The translations under genes were made by a program, and so were the position numbers. From Nitrososphaeraceae archaeon (lineage in GTDB: Archaea; Thermoproteota; Nitrososphaeria; Nitrososphaerales; Nitrososphaeraceae): a stretch of DNA of 52,222 nt. The stretch is from positions 1 to 52,222 of the forward strand of contig WHTU01000020.1 in assembly GCA_009377575.1 (NCBI GenBank), in the 5' to 3' direction. Below are positions 18,455-27,436 of this stretch, one piece after another (position 1 is the stretch's first letter; each line of letters starts with the position of its first letter). Under the pieces are notes generated by a model. The model was not told the origin of the DNA. It did no database searches and saw nothing but the letters and a program-made list of their open reading frames with translations.

Positions 18455-19099
18455 ATGGAAATTGCTATTATTGGAGCAGGAGGTGTAGGAGGCACATTAG
18501 GAAGATTATGGATTAAGAAAGGGCATCAGATAATGTTCGGTGTTAGAAATCTTCAAAGTCACAACGTTCGGAATCTAATTAGATCTACAGACTCCGGTGT
18601 TAAGGTAGGAACCATTGGTGAGGCAGCCTCTTTTGCAGACGTAATAGTTCTTGCTATACCGTGGATGGCTGTTGAGGAAGCAATCAAAAGCGCAGGGGAT
18701 CTCTCTGGAAAGATCTTGATAGACCCCACAAATCCGATTAACGCTGACCTAACGGGTTTAATCATTGAATCCTCAACCTCTGCTGCTGAAGAGATAGCAA
18801 AATGGGCCAAAGGTTCCAAGGTTGTTAAGGCTTTTAATTCTATAGGCGCAAAAACATTAGATAATTTACAATTTGGCTTAGTCAGAGCCGATGCCTTTAT
18901 CTGTGGGGACGATTTCAAGTCAAAAACAGTGGTCAAGAAACTGGCTACAGAGATTGGTTTTGATACTGTAGACGCTGGTCCTCTTATCAACGCACGGGTA
19001 TTAGAGTATCTGGCTTTACTGTGGATTCAACTTGCATATAGTCGACAAATGGGACCAAATATTGCTTTCAAATTATTAACCAGAGCTGGAGGAGCTTAA
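18455..19099 (+). CDS. NADPH:F420 oxidoreductase-like protein
   Basis: The 214-aa protein belongs to the COG2085 group (F420-dependent NADP reductase-like, dinucleotide binding). Evidence is the N-terminal GAGGVGGTLG, the following basic GVRN (NADP phosphate contact), DVIVLAIPW, the LIDPTNP strand, KAFNSIGA, and a C-terminal LEYLALLWIQLAY helix. It would exchange hydride between reduced F420 and NADP, or act on a related substrate. Transcribed alone from an AT-rich promoter (AAATGTATAAG at 18413-18423). Confidence 0.75.
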   Translation: MEIAIIGAGGVGGTLGRLWIKKGHQIMFGVRNLQSHNVRNLIRSTDSGVKVGTIGEAASFADVIVLAIPWMAVEEAIKSAGDLSGKILIDPTNPINADLTGLIIESSTSAAEEIAKWAKGSKVVKAFNSIGAKTLDNLQFGLVRADAFICGDDFKSKTVVKKLATEIGFDTVDAGPLINARVLEYLALLWIQLAYSRQMGPNIAFKLLTRAGGA

Positions 19100-19232
19100 T
19101 TTGTCTAATGATATGATCTAGTTCTTGTTACATACCTTTTTTCCTTCTGGTAAACATTGGCACTCACTTTAGAGATGTTGTCATCATGGTAGCTGTCTTA
19201 TTATAACAGTTCTCATGATATTTTCATAACCT

Positions 19233-19559
19233 TCATAGCGACGAATGAAAGCATTTTGAAAATGAGATATGAGCATAATCTGGAAGGTAATCTGAATCGT
19301 GTGAGATCGAGGAGTGTCTAAGGCAGTATGGATTAAGCCTTTTTGTATTAAGTAATATCTTTAGTTTTTCTCTTTCAGAAACATCAGTTATTGAACCTGT
19401 TTCAATCAATCGTCTTATCCTCAATCTTAGCTGATTCATCATAGTCCAGAGAGCCTCAGGTTTGAGTGGTGCACCATTATTTAGGCTACAGATCAGTCGT
19501 GCTGTAAACAGTAAATACACACAGATATCGCCTACTGATTTTTGCGCGCACGCACACAC
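19233..19559 (-). pseudogene. Tyrosine recombinase (integrase) catalytic fragment
   Basis: Between about 19490 and 19260 the minus strand reads a piece typical of thaumarchaeal XerC/D-like integrases: GAPLKPEALWTMMNQLRLRI, then KLKILLNTKRLNPYCLRHSS and ISHDSDYLPDYA. The RHS is the box-containing catalytic Arg region. The rest of the catalytic core, including the Tyr, is absent and the frame ends in unrelated residues. Related N- and C-terminal pieces occur at 29589-29723 and 25797-26049. Confidence 0.6.
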
Positions 19560-19575
19560 AATCTACCTAATTGTA

Positions 19576-19719
19576 CTAACAGAAAATGAATTGATGGGGT
19601 TTGATGGTTGTATGTCCACAGTATGGACAGTGCCTTGCGACGTCTTGCGGGGGAGGTATTTTAATCAATTGAAATCTGGAACCACAAGTCCTGCATAAGT
19701 ACGTATACGTTCGCAGCAT
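19576..19719 (-). CDS. 47-aa zinc-ribbon protein
   Basis: ATG at 19717-19719. The protein has CRTC (residues 9-12) and CPYC (31-34) separated by 18 residues, a classic zinc ribbon, with basic/aromatic flanks (RTYTYLCRTCGSRFQLIK). Probably a small nucleic-acid or protein-binding ribbon like the many found in this phylum. Immediately downstream is a GCGCGC palindrome (19544-19549). Confidence 0.6.
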   Translation of the reverse strand: MLRTYTYLCRTCGSRFQLIKIPPPQDVARHCPYCGHTTIKPHQFIFC

Positions 19720-19931
19720 CAGAGACATAAACATGGAACAACAAACAAATAGTTACGGATTACTGATCCCATTCATTCCTTCATCAAAGTTGTCCTTGTC
19801 TGCAAATTATGCAATTTAAGAAGATAGTGAGTAATTATGTCTCAGTTTACCGCATTAAGTATCCACCTCATTTTTTTTGCGCGCAAATTCCTTATCAAAT
19901 CAAAGAAGTTCTTAAGGCGCGAAAAAATGTA

Positions 19932-20345
19932 CTATTTCCATTCCCATAACCTATGTTCGTAGTTACCTAATGCATCTGCCTCATACTCATTCACTCCAAT
20001 GAGATGATTGAGAAATGCAAGTTTATTCCTTGAATGTGTCGCATAAAATATTGCACCAACGTATCTCATCTTTCCTGACTCGACCTTTTTTCCTTCTGCG
20101 CGGCCTGTTGCCGTTGCCATGTCTTGACCATCCTTGGTCATTATTACCCCTTGACCTTGACTATGAGAAGTCCCATCAGGTCTTTGTATTGCCCAATACG
20201 TCCAGGTTGTTGTCACTTCCAGGCTCCCCGTGAATATTCCAGTGCCTGCAATTGAGATTTCAAATTTTGGAATTCCGTTCTCAACTGATAGTACTCGTTG
20301 GCCTGTGACTCTTCCCCTACTTTCAAAGATTAATTCTCCTAACAT
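19932..20345 (-). CDS. Conserved beta-rich hypothetical protein
   Basis: A 137-aa protein built of alternating strands (ELIFESRGRVTGQRVLSVEN, GTGIFTGSLEVTTTWTYWAI, QGQGVIMTKDGQDMATATGR) ending LWEWK. It looks like a soluble calycin/dirigent-like beta barrel; I recall similar uncharacterised proteins in soil thaumarchaea and bacteria. No signal peptide. Tandem ATGTGATTCTA motifs lie 36-66 bp upstream. A GCGCGC palindrome lies just past its stop (19879-19884). Confidence 0.65.
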   Translation of the reverse strand: MLGELIFESRGRVTGQRVLSVENGIPKFEISIAGTGIFTGSLEVTTTWTYWAIQRPDGTSHSQGQGVIMTKDGQDMATATGRAEGKKVESGKMRYVGAIFYATHSRNKLAFLNHLIGVNEYEADALGNYEHRLWEWK

Positions 20346-20380
20346 TCAAGTTTCATATCAAACTTACAAATCAGTGATTT

Positions 20381-20411
20381 ATGTGATTCTATATCATTTC
20401 ATGTGATTCTA
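20381..20411. promoter_or_regulatory. Tandem 11-bp repeat upstream of the 20345 gene
   Basis: ATGTGATTCTA is present at 20381-20391 and 20401-20411, exactly 20 bp apart (about two turns), in the region upstream of the minus-strand start at 20345. This placement suits a dimer or tandem repressor site; no regulator is identified. Confidence 0.45.
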
Positions 20412-20596
20412 CACTAATCAGATTGGTAAACTTGATAATATTCGACCAACTAGTGGAAAAGATGGTTTTAAATATGATGAAGAATTTGAACCCCCGGCGG
20501 TGATGAATTTGAAGGGGATGAAGAGTTAAGTGAAGGTTCTAAATAAAAATGCGCGGAGGACTATGTTCTGTCTTTTGTTGAATACATCTTTGAACT

Positions 20597-20944
20597 TTGA
20601 AAAGAGTGAATCGCGACGTACATCTTATTTTCGAACAGGGTTCCGTTATGAGATTTGGCTTTGAACCATCAGCAGCTCAGAATAGCCCTGAATGGTTGAG
20701 GCCTTTCGTTGGTAGAGACCAGGAAGTTGCAGCGGTTGGAGATACAGAGACATCTAATAGTCCTCATTTACATTTTGGTGCATCAAATGGCGGTGAGGCG
20801 GGTCTTGTTACTATTACAATAGCATTTAGCGATTACTGGGCCCTTGAAGGCAATAATTGGATCCATGTTCCATTAGGTGTTCCCAGCCTAGGTCAGGTCG
20901 TAATGAGGCGAAATTGTTTGCCACAAGCTCAACCTGTACCATAA
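20597..20944 (+). pseudogene. M23-peptidase-like C-terminal fragment
   Basis: The segment PEWLRPFVGRDQEVAAVGDT followed by ETSNSPHLHFGASNG fits the end of a peptidase M23 (LytM-type) domain, where the HxH motif is a zinc ligand and catalytic. The N-terminal HxxxD zinc motif is not visible, so the domain is incomplete; TTG at 20597 is the only start. Either a relic or a diverged stand-alone beta domain. After the M23-like part come about 45 residues rich in hydrophobics without recognisable homology. Confidence 0.45.
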
Positions 20945-21179
20945 AAACTGGTAAAAGAGAAAAACGATGAATGGTTGTGCAGACTTTGCTGAGCTTCTCA
21001 AGTTCTTAAGGGTCGTGGATTGAATGTGGAATGGCAGAAGCACCAGAGAATATCAGAGCGGGGCAGATCTGCCTGCTTATTCAGGGATCAGTAAAAAGAA
21101 AGAATGACTTTGTAAACCCATTATTTCAGATGAACCGTTCTGGCGCCCAAATTAATTCACGGCAAGTTCAGTAAGTAAA

Positions 21180-21581
21180 TTAGGTCGAAATTAACTTTGG
21201 TTTCCTGGGCTTCCCATCTTTAAAGACGGCTTTAGGTATATATTTCATTGAGAAAGAAACTGCACTGAGTAATACCGGTTCGAATCCTTTACCAGTATCA
21301 GTCAAACTATATTCTACCCTTATTGGATACTCTGATACGATCTCTCTTCTAATAATTCCAAGCCGTTCGAGTTCGCGTAGACGTTCTGTAAGAACCTTTG
21401 GTGTAATACCTACTATATTTTCCATGAATCGATTAAACTGTGTATGACCCCTGAGTATTTCTCTTATGATTAGGACTGTCCATTTTTTTCCAATAATTTT
21501 AAAAGTCGTTTCAATTGGGCATGACTTGAGTTCCGGCATATTATAGACTGTTTCTATAATGGAGCATAGAGTGTCTGTCAT
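21180..21581 (-). CDS. HxlR-family transcriptional regulator
   Basis: The 133-aa protein has the HxlR winged-helix signature: CPIETTFKIIGKKWTVLIIR, then LRGHTQFNRF, and GITPKVLTERLRELERLGII followed by a beta wing (SEYPIRVEYSLTDTG). HxlR proteins are dimeric MarR-like repressors/activators of redox, aldehyde or membrane functions. It is divergent from a four-helix membrane protein, with about 86 bp between the starts, so it probably controls that gene and itself. Confidence 0.85.
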   Translation of the reverse strand: MTDTLCSIIETVYNMPELKSCPIETTFKIIGKKWTVLIIREILRGHTQFNRFMENIVGITPKVLTERLRELERLGIIRREIVSEYPIRVEYSLTDTGKGFEPVLLSAVSFSMKYIPKAVFKDGKPRKPKLIST

Positions 21582-21667
21582 TCATTTCATCACTTCCTAT
21601 TTGGTAACTAACTATAGATCTGGTTACGTGAGACTTATAAACTATACTTTTAATATCTACTATGTAA

Positions 21668-22108
21668 ATGAATCCAATATCTGGGAGTGCAAAAGAACAA
21701 TTACGATACAACAATACAACCTCGATACTAGTTGCTGTGCACACTTGGAGAATCGTAGGCATCGCCTTCCTATGGGGTGTTTCTCAGGGGATTTTACCGC
21801 CGGCCTTTGGCATACCTGCAGGAGTGGGAGATATTTTAATTGGAGTGACAGCGATTCCCTTTGCATACTTCCTGAGAAAAGGGTATAGTTGGTCCAGATA
21901 CGCTCTTGTAGTTTGGAGTGTCTTAGGTATTGCAGATCTGGTTAATGCAATCAGTCTGGGTTTGATCACTGCACCTGAATTTCCAGGTTCCACAATGACG
22001 ACAATTCCGTGGGTTATAATACCTACTATGGGAGTACCGCTTGCATTGATACTACATGGAATCACTCTTTACCGCCTAAGAAGCACAGGATTTCCCTCTT
22101 CGACCTAG
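21668..22108 (+). CDS. Small multi-pass membrane protein divergent from HxlR
   Basis: 146 aa with four likely transmembrane helices (about residues 24-45, 50-67, 75-97, 112-135), rich in Gly/Ile/Leu with short polar loops (RKGYSWSRY). No enzymatic motif. Its head-to-head arrangement with the HxlR regulator suggests co-regulation. The sequence TAAACTATACTTTTAATA (about 21636-21654) upstream is a likely TATA/BRE region. Confidence 0.65.
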   Translation: MNPISGSAKEQLRYNNTTSILVAVHTWRIVGIAFLWGVSQGILPPAFGIPAGVGDILIGVTAIPFAYFLRKGYSWSRYALVVWSVLGIADLVNAISLGLITAPEFPGSTMTTIPWVIIPTMGVPLALILHGITLYRLRSTGFPSST

Positions 22109-22317
22109 GTCCAAAACCTATCACACTTTCTTTCTTTTTGGATTCCTCGGGAAGTAAAATCAGACATAATGTCATGAATTCGTTCGTGAATAATTCTGTC
22201 TAATGTTTACGGATTTATTCTATTTTCTAACTTTCCTAGTAATCGACTTTTATTAGGTATGATTCACTGGCAATTATGGCACATTAGATTTTGCGCGCGC
22301 GAAGATGGAAGGTATTC

Positions 22318-22752
22318 TCACGGTATTCTAGAACTAATATACTTATTGATAGCAACTTCTGTTTTGCATTCGTTCATAGGTGGATGTTTTTCACAGACAT
22401 ACTCCAGACGTTGACATTCTGGATAGTTAAGGTTCATGACGTATCCCTCTGCACATTCTTCACTATCTGGAATGCATCTTCCACTCTCAGCACCTTCATG
22501 GGAATGATATCCTTCAGGACATCCTCCTTCGTGTCTTGGAAAACATTGTTCATATGCGTTCATTACAAATCCCACAGGACACCCTTCTGGACCTGGAATA
22601 CATTTTGGTATGGAGGGATCATATAGACAATCTTCATCCGGTCCATCACTAATAGTTTCATTATCTCCATTGACTGACAATGCGATTAATTTATCAAAAG
22701 ACGAAGACGACCATAGAATTATGATAATAACTATCGGAATCTGTTTCAACAT
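22318..22752 (-). CDS. Secreted Cys-rich protein
   Basis: 144 aa with an N-terminal hydrophobic signal segment (IPIVIIIILWSSSSF), then a cysteine-rich domain with repeated C-P/A-x-G-Y/F-x units (GCPVGFVMN, GCPEGYHSH, ECAEGYVMN), 10 or more Cys in all, probably disulfide-bonded outside the cell. The repeat suggests three related modules of about 28 residues. Function unknown; a GCGCGCGCG run lies just past its stop. Confidence 0.6.
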   Translation of the reverse strand: MLKQIPIVIIIILWSSSSFDKLIALSVNGDNETISDGPDEDCLYDPSIPKCIPGPEGCPVGFVMNAYEQCFPRHEGGCPEGYHSHEGAESGRCIPDSEECAEGYVMNLNYPECQRLEYVCEKHPPMNECKTEVAINKYISSRIP

Positions 22753-22940
22753 CCTGTTTCATATCTTTTCGAATCCATGAAGATCAGATGTCAGAGACAT
22801 TTTTAATCTTTGCATTTTGATATTGCGCGCAAAAATTGATGATAATGGTTAATATCATGTCATTATTTGTTAGGATTTATCTACGCATAACCTAATTCCT
22901 TCCAAAAAGGTTTAAGATTGATTCATCCATTGTAATAGTG

Positions 22941-23129
22941 ATGTACGTTTTAGTATGTCGAGAATCTGGCTTAGGTTGCGATTTTGTTATAAAAGGTAAA
23001 ACAAGGGAAGAGTTCTTAGAAAATGGTGCCGAACATGCAATTCAAAAACATGGTATGCGCACCGAAGATGTCTACTTGAATAGTATCCCAGTTAATCTGT
23101 TGTGTCATTCTTTTAACGAAGAAACCTGA
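22941..23129 (+). CDS. DUF1059 family small protein
   Basis: 62 aa with the family pattern CRESGLGCDFVIKG, then EEFLENGAEHAIQKHGM. Two Cys and a His-rich helix suggest a metal or redox role, which is unproven for the family. ATG 22941 directly follows an in-frame GTG. A GCGCGC palindrome at 22825-22830 lies in the shared upstream region with the secreted protein. Confidence 0.75.
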   Translation: MYVLVCRESGLGCDFVIKGKTREEFLENGAEHAIQKHGMRTEDVYLNSIPVNLLCHSFNEET

Positions 23130-23131
23130 GG

Positions 23132-23205
23132 TAACAGGCAGGTCGAGATAAAGGCAGGCGACCATGGAAGAAAGGTTGTAAGCCAATAGGGTCGCCCGCC
23201 TGTTA
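23132..23205 (+). ncRNA. Candidate structured RNA, copy 1 of 3
   Basis: Outer stem TAACAGGC (23132-23139) pairs with GCCTGTTA (23198-23205); inner stem GGCGACC (23157-23163) pairs with GGTCGCC (23190-23196). The loop contains GAAGAAAGG. The element is GC-rich in an AT-rich genome and directly follows the DUF1059 gene. Two further elements with the same GGTCGCC core lie at 36341-36413 and 36515-36575. It may be an independent RNA or a 3'-UTR structure. Confidence 0.5.
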
Positions 23206-23476
23206 TTCTGTGTAGGGCCGTCATAGTGAATGGATAGAAGTCAACCTTATTGCCATTTCGTTAATAGATCATATAGTGTTGCATACTGGTATATGCGGGC
23301 CTAAATAATAGAGTATTACTATTTTTCGCGCGCGCAATTAAAAGAAAAACGTACTAGATTGATTGAATTGTCACAAAGGATATTGAAAATGTTCATGAAG
23401 TCAATTATTTTTAACTAGTTGAACATGCTTCCGGGTCTAATAACCTTTATTTTATACCCAATGAACGTAAGTTCGA

Positions 23477-24082
23477 ATGCCACCGGACTACTGTAATAGA
23501 CACGTACAAAAATGGATGAATATATTTTCAGACGACGAACCTGATCTAATGGGTATGGAACTTGTCAGAGAATTTGACAACTTAACGAACAAATTCTACA
23601 GTATTTTTCATGATAATTTAATCGAGTCAGATGAAGGATCAGAGTTGTATTTAGGTATCAAAAGTGAGGTCTTTAGAGAGGAGGTATACGTTATACAATA
23701 CGATTCCGATTCCGTTGTCAGACCGAGAAAGGATACAAAAGTACGAAAAATTAGAAGAAAGGTCGGACCTGTATCTGTACCTGTAAAGAGGCGCTCTGAC
23801 AATGTTTCTCTGTCTGAAATCAGAGGGGTGGAACAGGATTCTTCAGAGGATATCATTGTTACTGATAAGAACGTCAAAATAGTGTCACAACTCCCTATTA
23901 ACAATAGAAAAGAAAATATCAAGGTTATTGCCTATGACGATAACTCTGTTACAATTTCCTATCTAAACGTTGAAGGAAAACGATGCACCCATACTTCAGA
24001 CATTCCGTATGATATTGACTGCGAGAATGCCAAGGCGACTTATAAAAATGGTATATTAGAGGTCAAATTTGATAGAAAATAA
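23477..24082 (+). CDS. Hsp20/alpha-crystallin-like protein
   Basis: 201 aa. The last ~75 residues (VKIVSQLPINNRKENIKVIA, ..SVTISYLN.., then NAKATYKNGILEVKF) match the small-heat-shock-protein alpha-crystallin domain, including the final 'A.y.nGiLev' strand. The N-terminal ~120 residues are acidic then Arg/Lys-rich and unrecognised; longer than a typical N-terminal arm. No C-terminal IXI motif. Probably an ATP-independent chaperone or a gas-vesicle-like GvpH relative. A CGCGCGCGC tract (23327-23335) lies upstream. Confidence 0.65.
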   Translation: MPPDYCNRHVQKWMNIFSDDEPDLMGMELVREFDNLTNKFYSIFHDNLIESDEGSELYLGIKSEVFREEVYVIQYDSDSVVRPRKDTKVRKIRRKVGPVSVPVKRRSDNVSLSEIRGVEQDSSEDIIVTDKNVKIVSQLPINNRKENIKVIAYDDNSVTISYLNVEGKRCTHTSDIPYDIDCENAKATYKNGILEVKFDRK

Positions 24083-24211
24083 ATAATCTGATATCGGTAC
24101 ATATTACTGATTCCTCTTGTTATTTCTGGCCTGTTTTTTCGCGAGCACAAATTCGTCAACAAACACAGAAAACTCTTATTCAATTGTGTTCTTTTAGTAT
24201 TACCAAAGAAC

Positions 24212-25092
24212 TTGCAATATTACATAGGATGTTCCGGATGGTCCTATTCATCCTGGCAAGGGCCATTCTATCCTAAGGGTATCGAAAATTCTAAGTGGCT
24301 AAAGTATTATTCAAGGGTCTTTGATTACGTGGAAATAGATTCTTGCTTCTACCGAATTCCTAATGAATTCATGGTTAGAAACTGGTACAAACGGACTCCT
24401 GACAACTTTCGAATTATTGCAAAATTCCCTAAAGTCATAATGCATGTTAAGAGACTATCGAATTTCGACATGGATCAACTAAATTATTTCTTTGAGTCTA
24501 TCTCCGAATTAAAGGAGAAATTACTGGCGTTATTAATTCAACTACCTCCGTCCATACAGATTGTCGAAGGTCTGGAGGCTCTCAGTAATATCCTTCCGTA
24601 TCTTCACGGACACTTCAGATATGCAGTTGAGGTAAGACACAGATCTTGGTTTCAGGATCTTGCGTACAACTTCTTTGCCAAGAACAATATGTGCATGGTT
24701 TGGAGTCAACTTGCGGATATGCGCACTCCTCCAATAGTTACCTCAGATTTCGTTTACGTTAGTTTAATTGGAGACAGAAGTATTCAAGAAAAGGATTTTG
24801 GTACTATTCAAATCGATAGAATAAAAGAAATGAAAAAAGTTGCGCACAATTTTAAGGGCGATTCAAATGAAGAAATTTGTCAAAAGTTCGATTTGCCATC
24901 GTGGCCGCGAATAATCATTATGCTGGCTTCGGTACTGGCACCGTGAATATTTTTAGACAATTGATTGGCCTGGAGGAAGTGAAATGGGGAGATGAATATA
25001 TCTCAAATGATCTGGAAAAGGATGATGATCCAAATATGAATAAAAGTGTTATTAGGACTAAACAAACGAGTCTGTCTGACTTTTTCAAATAA
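24212..25092 (+). pseudogene. DUF72 protein with a -1 frameshift
   Basis: DUF72 (YecE-like TIM barrel) features are plain: YIGCSGWSYSSWQGPFYP, YVEIDSCFYR, FAKFPK-like region and RHRSWF. The first frame stops at 24944-24946, but the family's terminal IVAANNHYAGFGTGTVNIFR is encoded in another phase from about 24886. Adding one A to the AAAA run at 24882-24885 restores a full 290-aa protein. This is either a real frameshift, a sequencing error, or slippage. TTG 24212 is the only usable start. Confidence 0.8.
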
Positions 25093-25187
25093 ATTCAACG
25101 AGGATATTGGGACCCTTCGTGATGAAGGGATTTGTCGTTACTTGTTTATTGATATACTTAAATTTCAATTATTCTTTATAATTATGT

Positions 25188-25502
25188 ATGACAAAACATA
25201 GGCCAAAATCTTTCGAGTTCACTATTAATAGCATTCCTACAGATTTACAAAAATTATCTGGTCTATTCAGTAATACACACGTATACACATGTGGTAATTG
25301 TAATCACCCAATAATCTTTCCGTATTTGACTCCCCGACCACCCAGATGTAAAAAATGCGGTGATGATATAGATTGGTCTGGGCATGAAGAGAAGGGAGAC
25401 AAAAGACCTAAAATATGTCCTCAATGCAAAACACAGTTTGCCCCGGAGGATGAATTTTGTGACAAGTGCCCAAGTAAAGTTAATCTAATGTGGAGTGATT
25501 AG
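25188..25502 (+). CDS. Protein with paired zinc ribbons
   Basis: 104 aa containing two zinc-ribbon units: CGNC...CKKC (residues about 35-57) and CPQC...CDKC (about 78-94, PQCKTQFAPEDEFCDKC). The N-terminal ~30 residues are helical and unrecognised. Probable structural zinc; may bind nucleic acid or partner proteins. It is bracketed by the DUF72 gene and a degraded second copy of that gene's 3' end. Confidence 0.65.
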   Translation: MTKHRPKSFEFTINSIPTDLQKLSGLFSNTHVYTCGNCNHPIIFPYLTPRPPRCKKCGDDIDWSGHEEKGDKRPKICPQCKTQFAPEDEFCDKCPSKVNLMWSD

Positions 25503-25504
25503 AG

Positions 25505-25581
25505 AATGGGCTGCCACGGCCAATATTTCCAGACAATTAAAAGGTCTGGAAGAAATGAGATGTGGAGACGAGTACCATGGG
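25505..25581 (+). pseudogene. Degraded copy of the DUF72 3' end
   Basis: In one frame this reads TANISRQLKGLEEMRCGDEY, matching TVNIFRQLIGLEEVKWGDEY of the DUF72 gene at about 24937-24999, and the DNA is similar as well. Only some 25 codons remain. It shows a partial duplication flanking the zinc-ribbon gene. Confidence 0.7.
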
Positions 25582-25796
25582 ACAAGACGATGGTGTTCCT
25601 AAGAACAAAAATATAATTAAGATTGAGACAATCCTATATGATGTTTTCATCAATACCAAGAAGCGATCCTGTTCTTTAGGATGCTAACAAAAGGTATATC
25701 TTTAAGTTTGATCTTTTAAATAACGGAATATGTTTTAAGAACCGGTAACGGCACGGATACCCTTAGGCCCAAGTCAATCTTATCCCTTTATTTAGT

Positions 25797-26049
25797 TTAG
25801 TTTACCTTTGCAATATCTATTTTGGCTACAATTTGTTGGAACTTAGACTCCATATCCTCGCGTATGGCTTGTATCTCTTCTCTGTGCTTAATATTTAGTC
25901 TTTCGAGTTCGCTATTCTTCTTGGTGAGTCTGACTACTACTTTACGTAAACGATTTTCTTCTTTGATGGTCAGGTTGTCAATTGCCTTAACATATTCGTG
26001 TAGTACATAATTCTCTTCTGGTTTGAAGTAATGATCGTCCAGGCCTATA
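25797..26049 (-). pseudogene. Integrase C-terminal fragment
   Basis: The frame reads DDHYFKPEENYVLHEYVKAI, DNLTIKEENRLRKVVVRLTK and then a Glu/Lys coiled-coil tail to TAA. This is the typical end of thaumarchaeal tyrosine recombinases ('eYlkavd.LTI.eEnrL'). It has no start and overlaps by a few bases the stop of the DUF899 gene, which probably invaded or replaced the upstream part. Confidence 0.55.
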
Positions 26050-26803
26050 CTTCATAGTTCCTTGGTTCGAGCCAGCTATGAAATGTCTTGCCATATTCAT
26101 CATGGCGGCGGACCCAGAATTGAGGGAAGTCGTGACCGGCCTCATCCCGACCTTTGGGAACTAGGTCAAGGTAATGATATGCCACATTCAACATATCGAT
26201 GCCACGCGCATAAGCTGAATAGGTGTGGAACACGCGACCTCTGGAGTCCTTGAAAAATACACTGACTCCTTCTCGCTCCGGGCCTGGGTTTGCTTGAGCA
26301 ATATAGTTGTAGAATGCTTCATTCTTGGCTAACACTTCCTGTGTGAAAGACACGTGGTAGTCAAAATTGAAATCTGTATCGTAGGAAGAGAACCACTTGA
26401 AATCCCAACCCATCCGTTTTTGGTACGCCGCCAGCTTATTGTATGGAGCCCGAGAAACAGCAATCATGGTCACATCTCTGTGGTTCAAGTGCACAATAAT
26501 TCCATTGAAATTGTCCGCCCAAAAGGAACAATGCAAACATCCATCCTCCCAGCTTGGATCAAACATAAAGTGATAGACTATTAGTTGGCTTCTTCCATCA
26601 AAAAGTTCTGAAAGAGTCTGTTTCCCATTCTGTCCTTCAAAGACATACTCCTTATTAACGGCTACCCACGGTAGATCGCGTCGTTGCTGGCTAAGTTGAT
26701 CGCGCAAAGCAGTGAACTCCCTTTCCTTCTTTAGAAGCGCCCTGCGAGCCTCGACCCATTCTTCTTCGGAAACAATCTTGTGATCTTTTAGGGGGTCAGT
26801 CAT
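26045..26803 (-). CDS. DUF899 thioredoxin-like protein
   Basis: The protein shows the DUF899 pattern: WVEARRALLKKEREFT, LPWVAV, the active-site-like CLHCSFWAD (thioredoxin-fold CxxC), DVTMIAVSRAP, GWDFKWFSSYDTDFN and a final HDEYG. Family members are predicted peroxidase/dithiol-disulfide proteins in the cytoplasm. Length (252 aa) is normal. ATG 26803 is preferred over TTG 26827. Codons look more GC-rich than neighbours, and bacterial homologues are common, so acquisition by transfer is likely. Confidence 0.82.
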   Translation of the reverse strand: MTDPLKDHKIVSEEEWVEARRALLKKEREFTALRDQLSQQRRDLPWVAVNKEYVFEGQNGKQTLSELFDGRSQLIVYHFMFDPSWEDGCLHCSFWADNFNGIIVHLNHRDVTMIAVSRAPYNKLAAYQKRMGWDFKWFSSYDTDFNFDYHVSFTQEVLAKNEAFYNYIAQANPGPEREGVSVFFKDSRGRVFHTYSAYARGIDMLNVAYHYLDLVPKGRDEAGHDFPQFWVRRHDEYGKTFHSWLEPRNYEV

Positions 26804-27079
26804 TATTTTCTCTTCCTCTTTTGGCAATAAATTTCTTCTAATAGTTTAAATTATTATGACAGATACTATGAACCAAATCAACTCTGTTGTCGTTCCCCTG
26901 TCCAAAGATCAGAACCTGTTTCCTCCGGGGAATACGAGAAGAATCAGTCAGCAGCCAAACTCCGTCTTTATGATTTTCATTCATAATTGCTCTCATCAAA
27001 ATTAAGGCATAAATATTATTTAAATCCTCGTTTCAAAAATCATAATAAAACTCAACTTCCACATTGATACTTACATAGT

Positions 27080-27436
27080 TTAGCTACTTTCTCCCTATAT
27101 CCTACCCTGCTGTATCCTCTTGTGTTTAAGATACTCATGTCTCTTTGGCTATAGTTGGATGCTCTTGTCCTGCATAGCTGGGGATATTAGTATCGCTGCG
27201 CTTAGCTACGTTACTATTGTCCATGCTTCTAGTACTCTCTTCAAGTCCTTGCGTTTCTTTAGCTTGTTTGCTGTTAATCCTTCTGTTTGCTGTGTCATTT
27301 CCTACTCCACGAATGCTAATTGTACCTCTGTATCTACTCCAGCCTTCTTTACTACCGTAAATATTCCTACATTGTTAGCGTCTATCTGCTTAAGGTATAT
27401 GCGTGTTGGATGGCCGTCAATGTTTGCCGTTGCTAT
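27080..27436 (-). pseudogene. 119-codon frame interrupted only by four TAGs
   Basis: From an ATA at 27434-27436, 4 nt after GGAGGTG, the frame reads TANIDGHPTRIYLKQIDANN, GIFTVVKKAGVDTEVQLAF and later a Lys-rich stretch (LTANKLKKRKDLKRVLEAW), IVT/LSAAILISPAMQ. It is broken by TAG at 27302-27304, 27206-27208, 27149-27151 and 27095-27097 before a TAA at 27080-27082. No TAA or TGA occurs in between. TGG-to-TAG and ATG-to-ATA changes would explain all the defects. A row of tiny genes is the alternative. No family recognised. Confidence 0.4.

Noticed and set aside
21280-21305. GGTTCGAATCC, a tRNA T-arm-like sequence
   Set aside because: It lies inside the HxlR gene and has no acceptor, D or anticodon stems around it.
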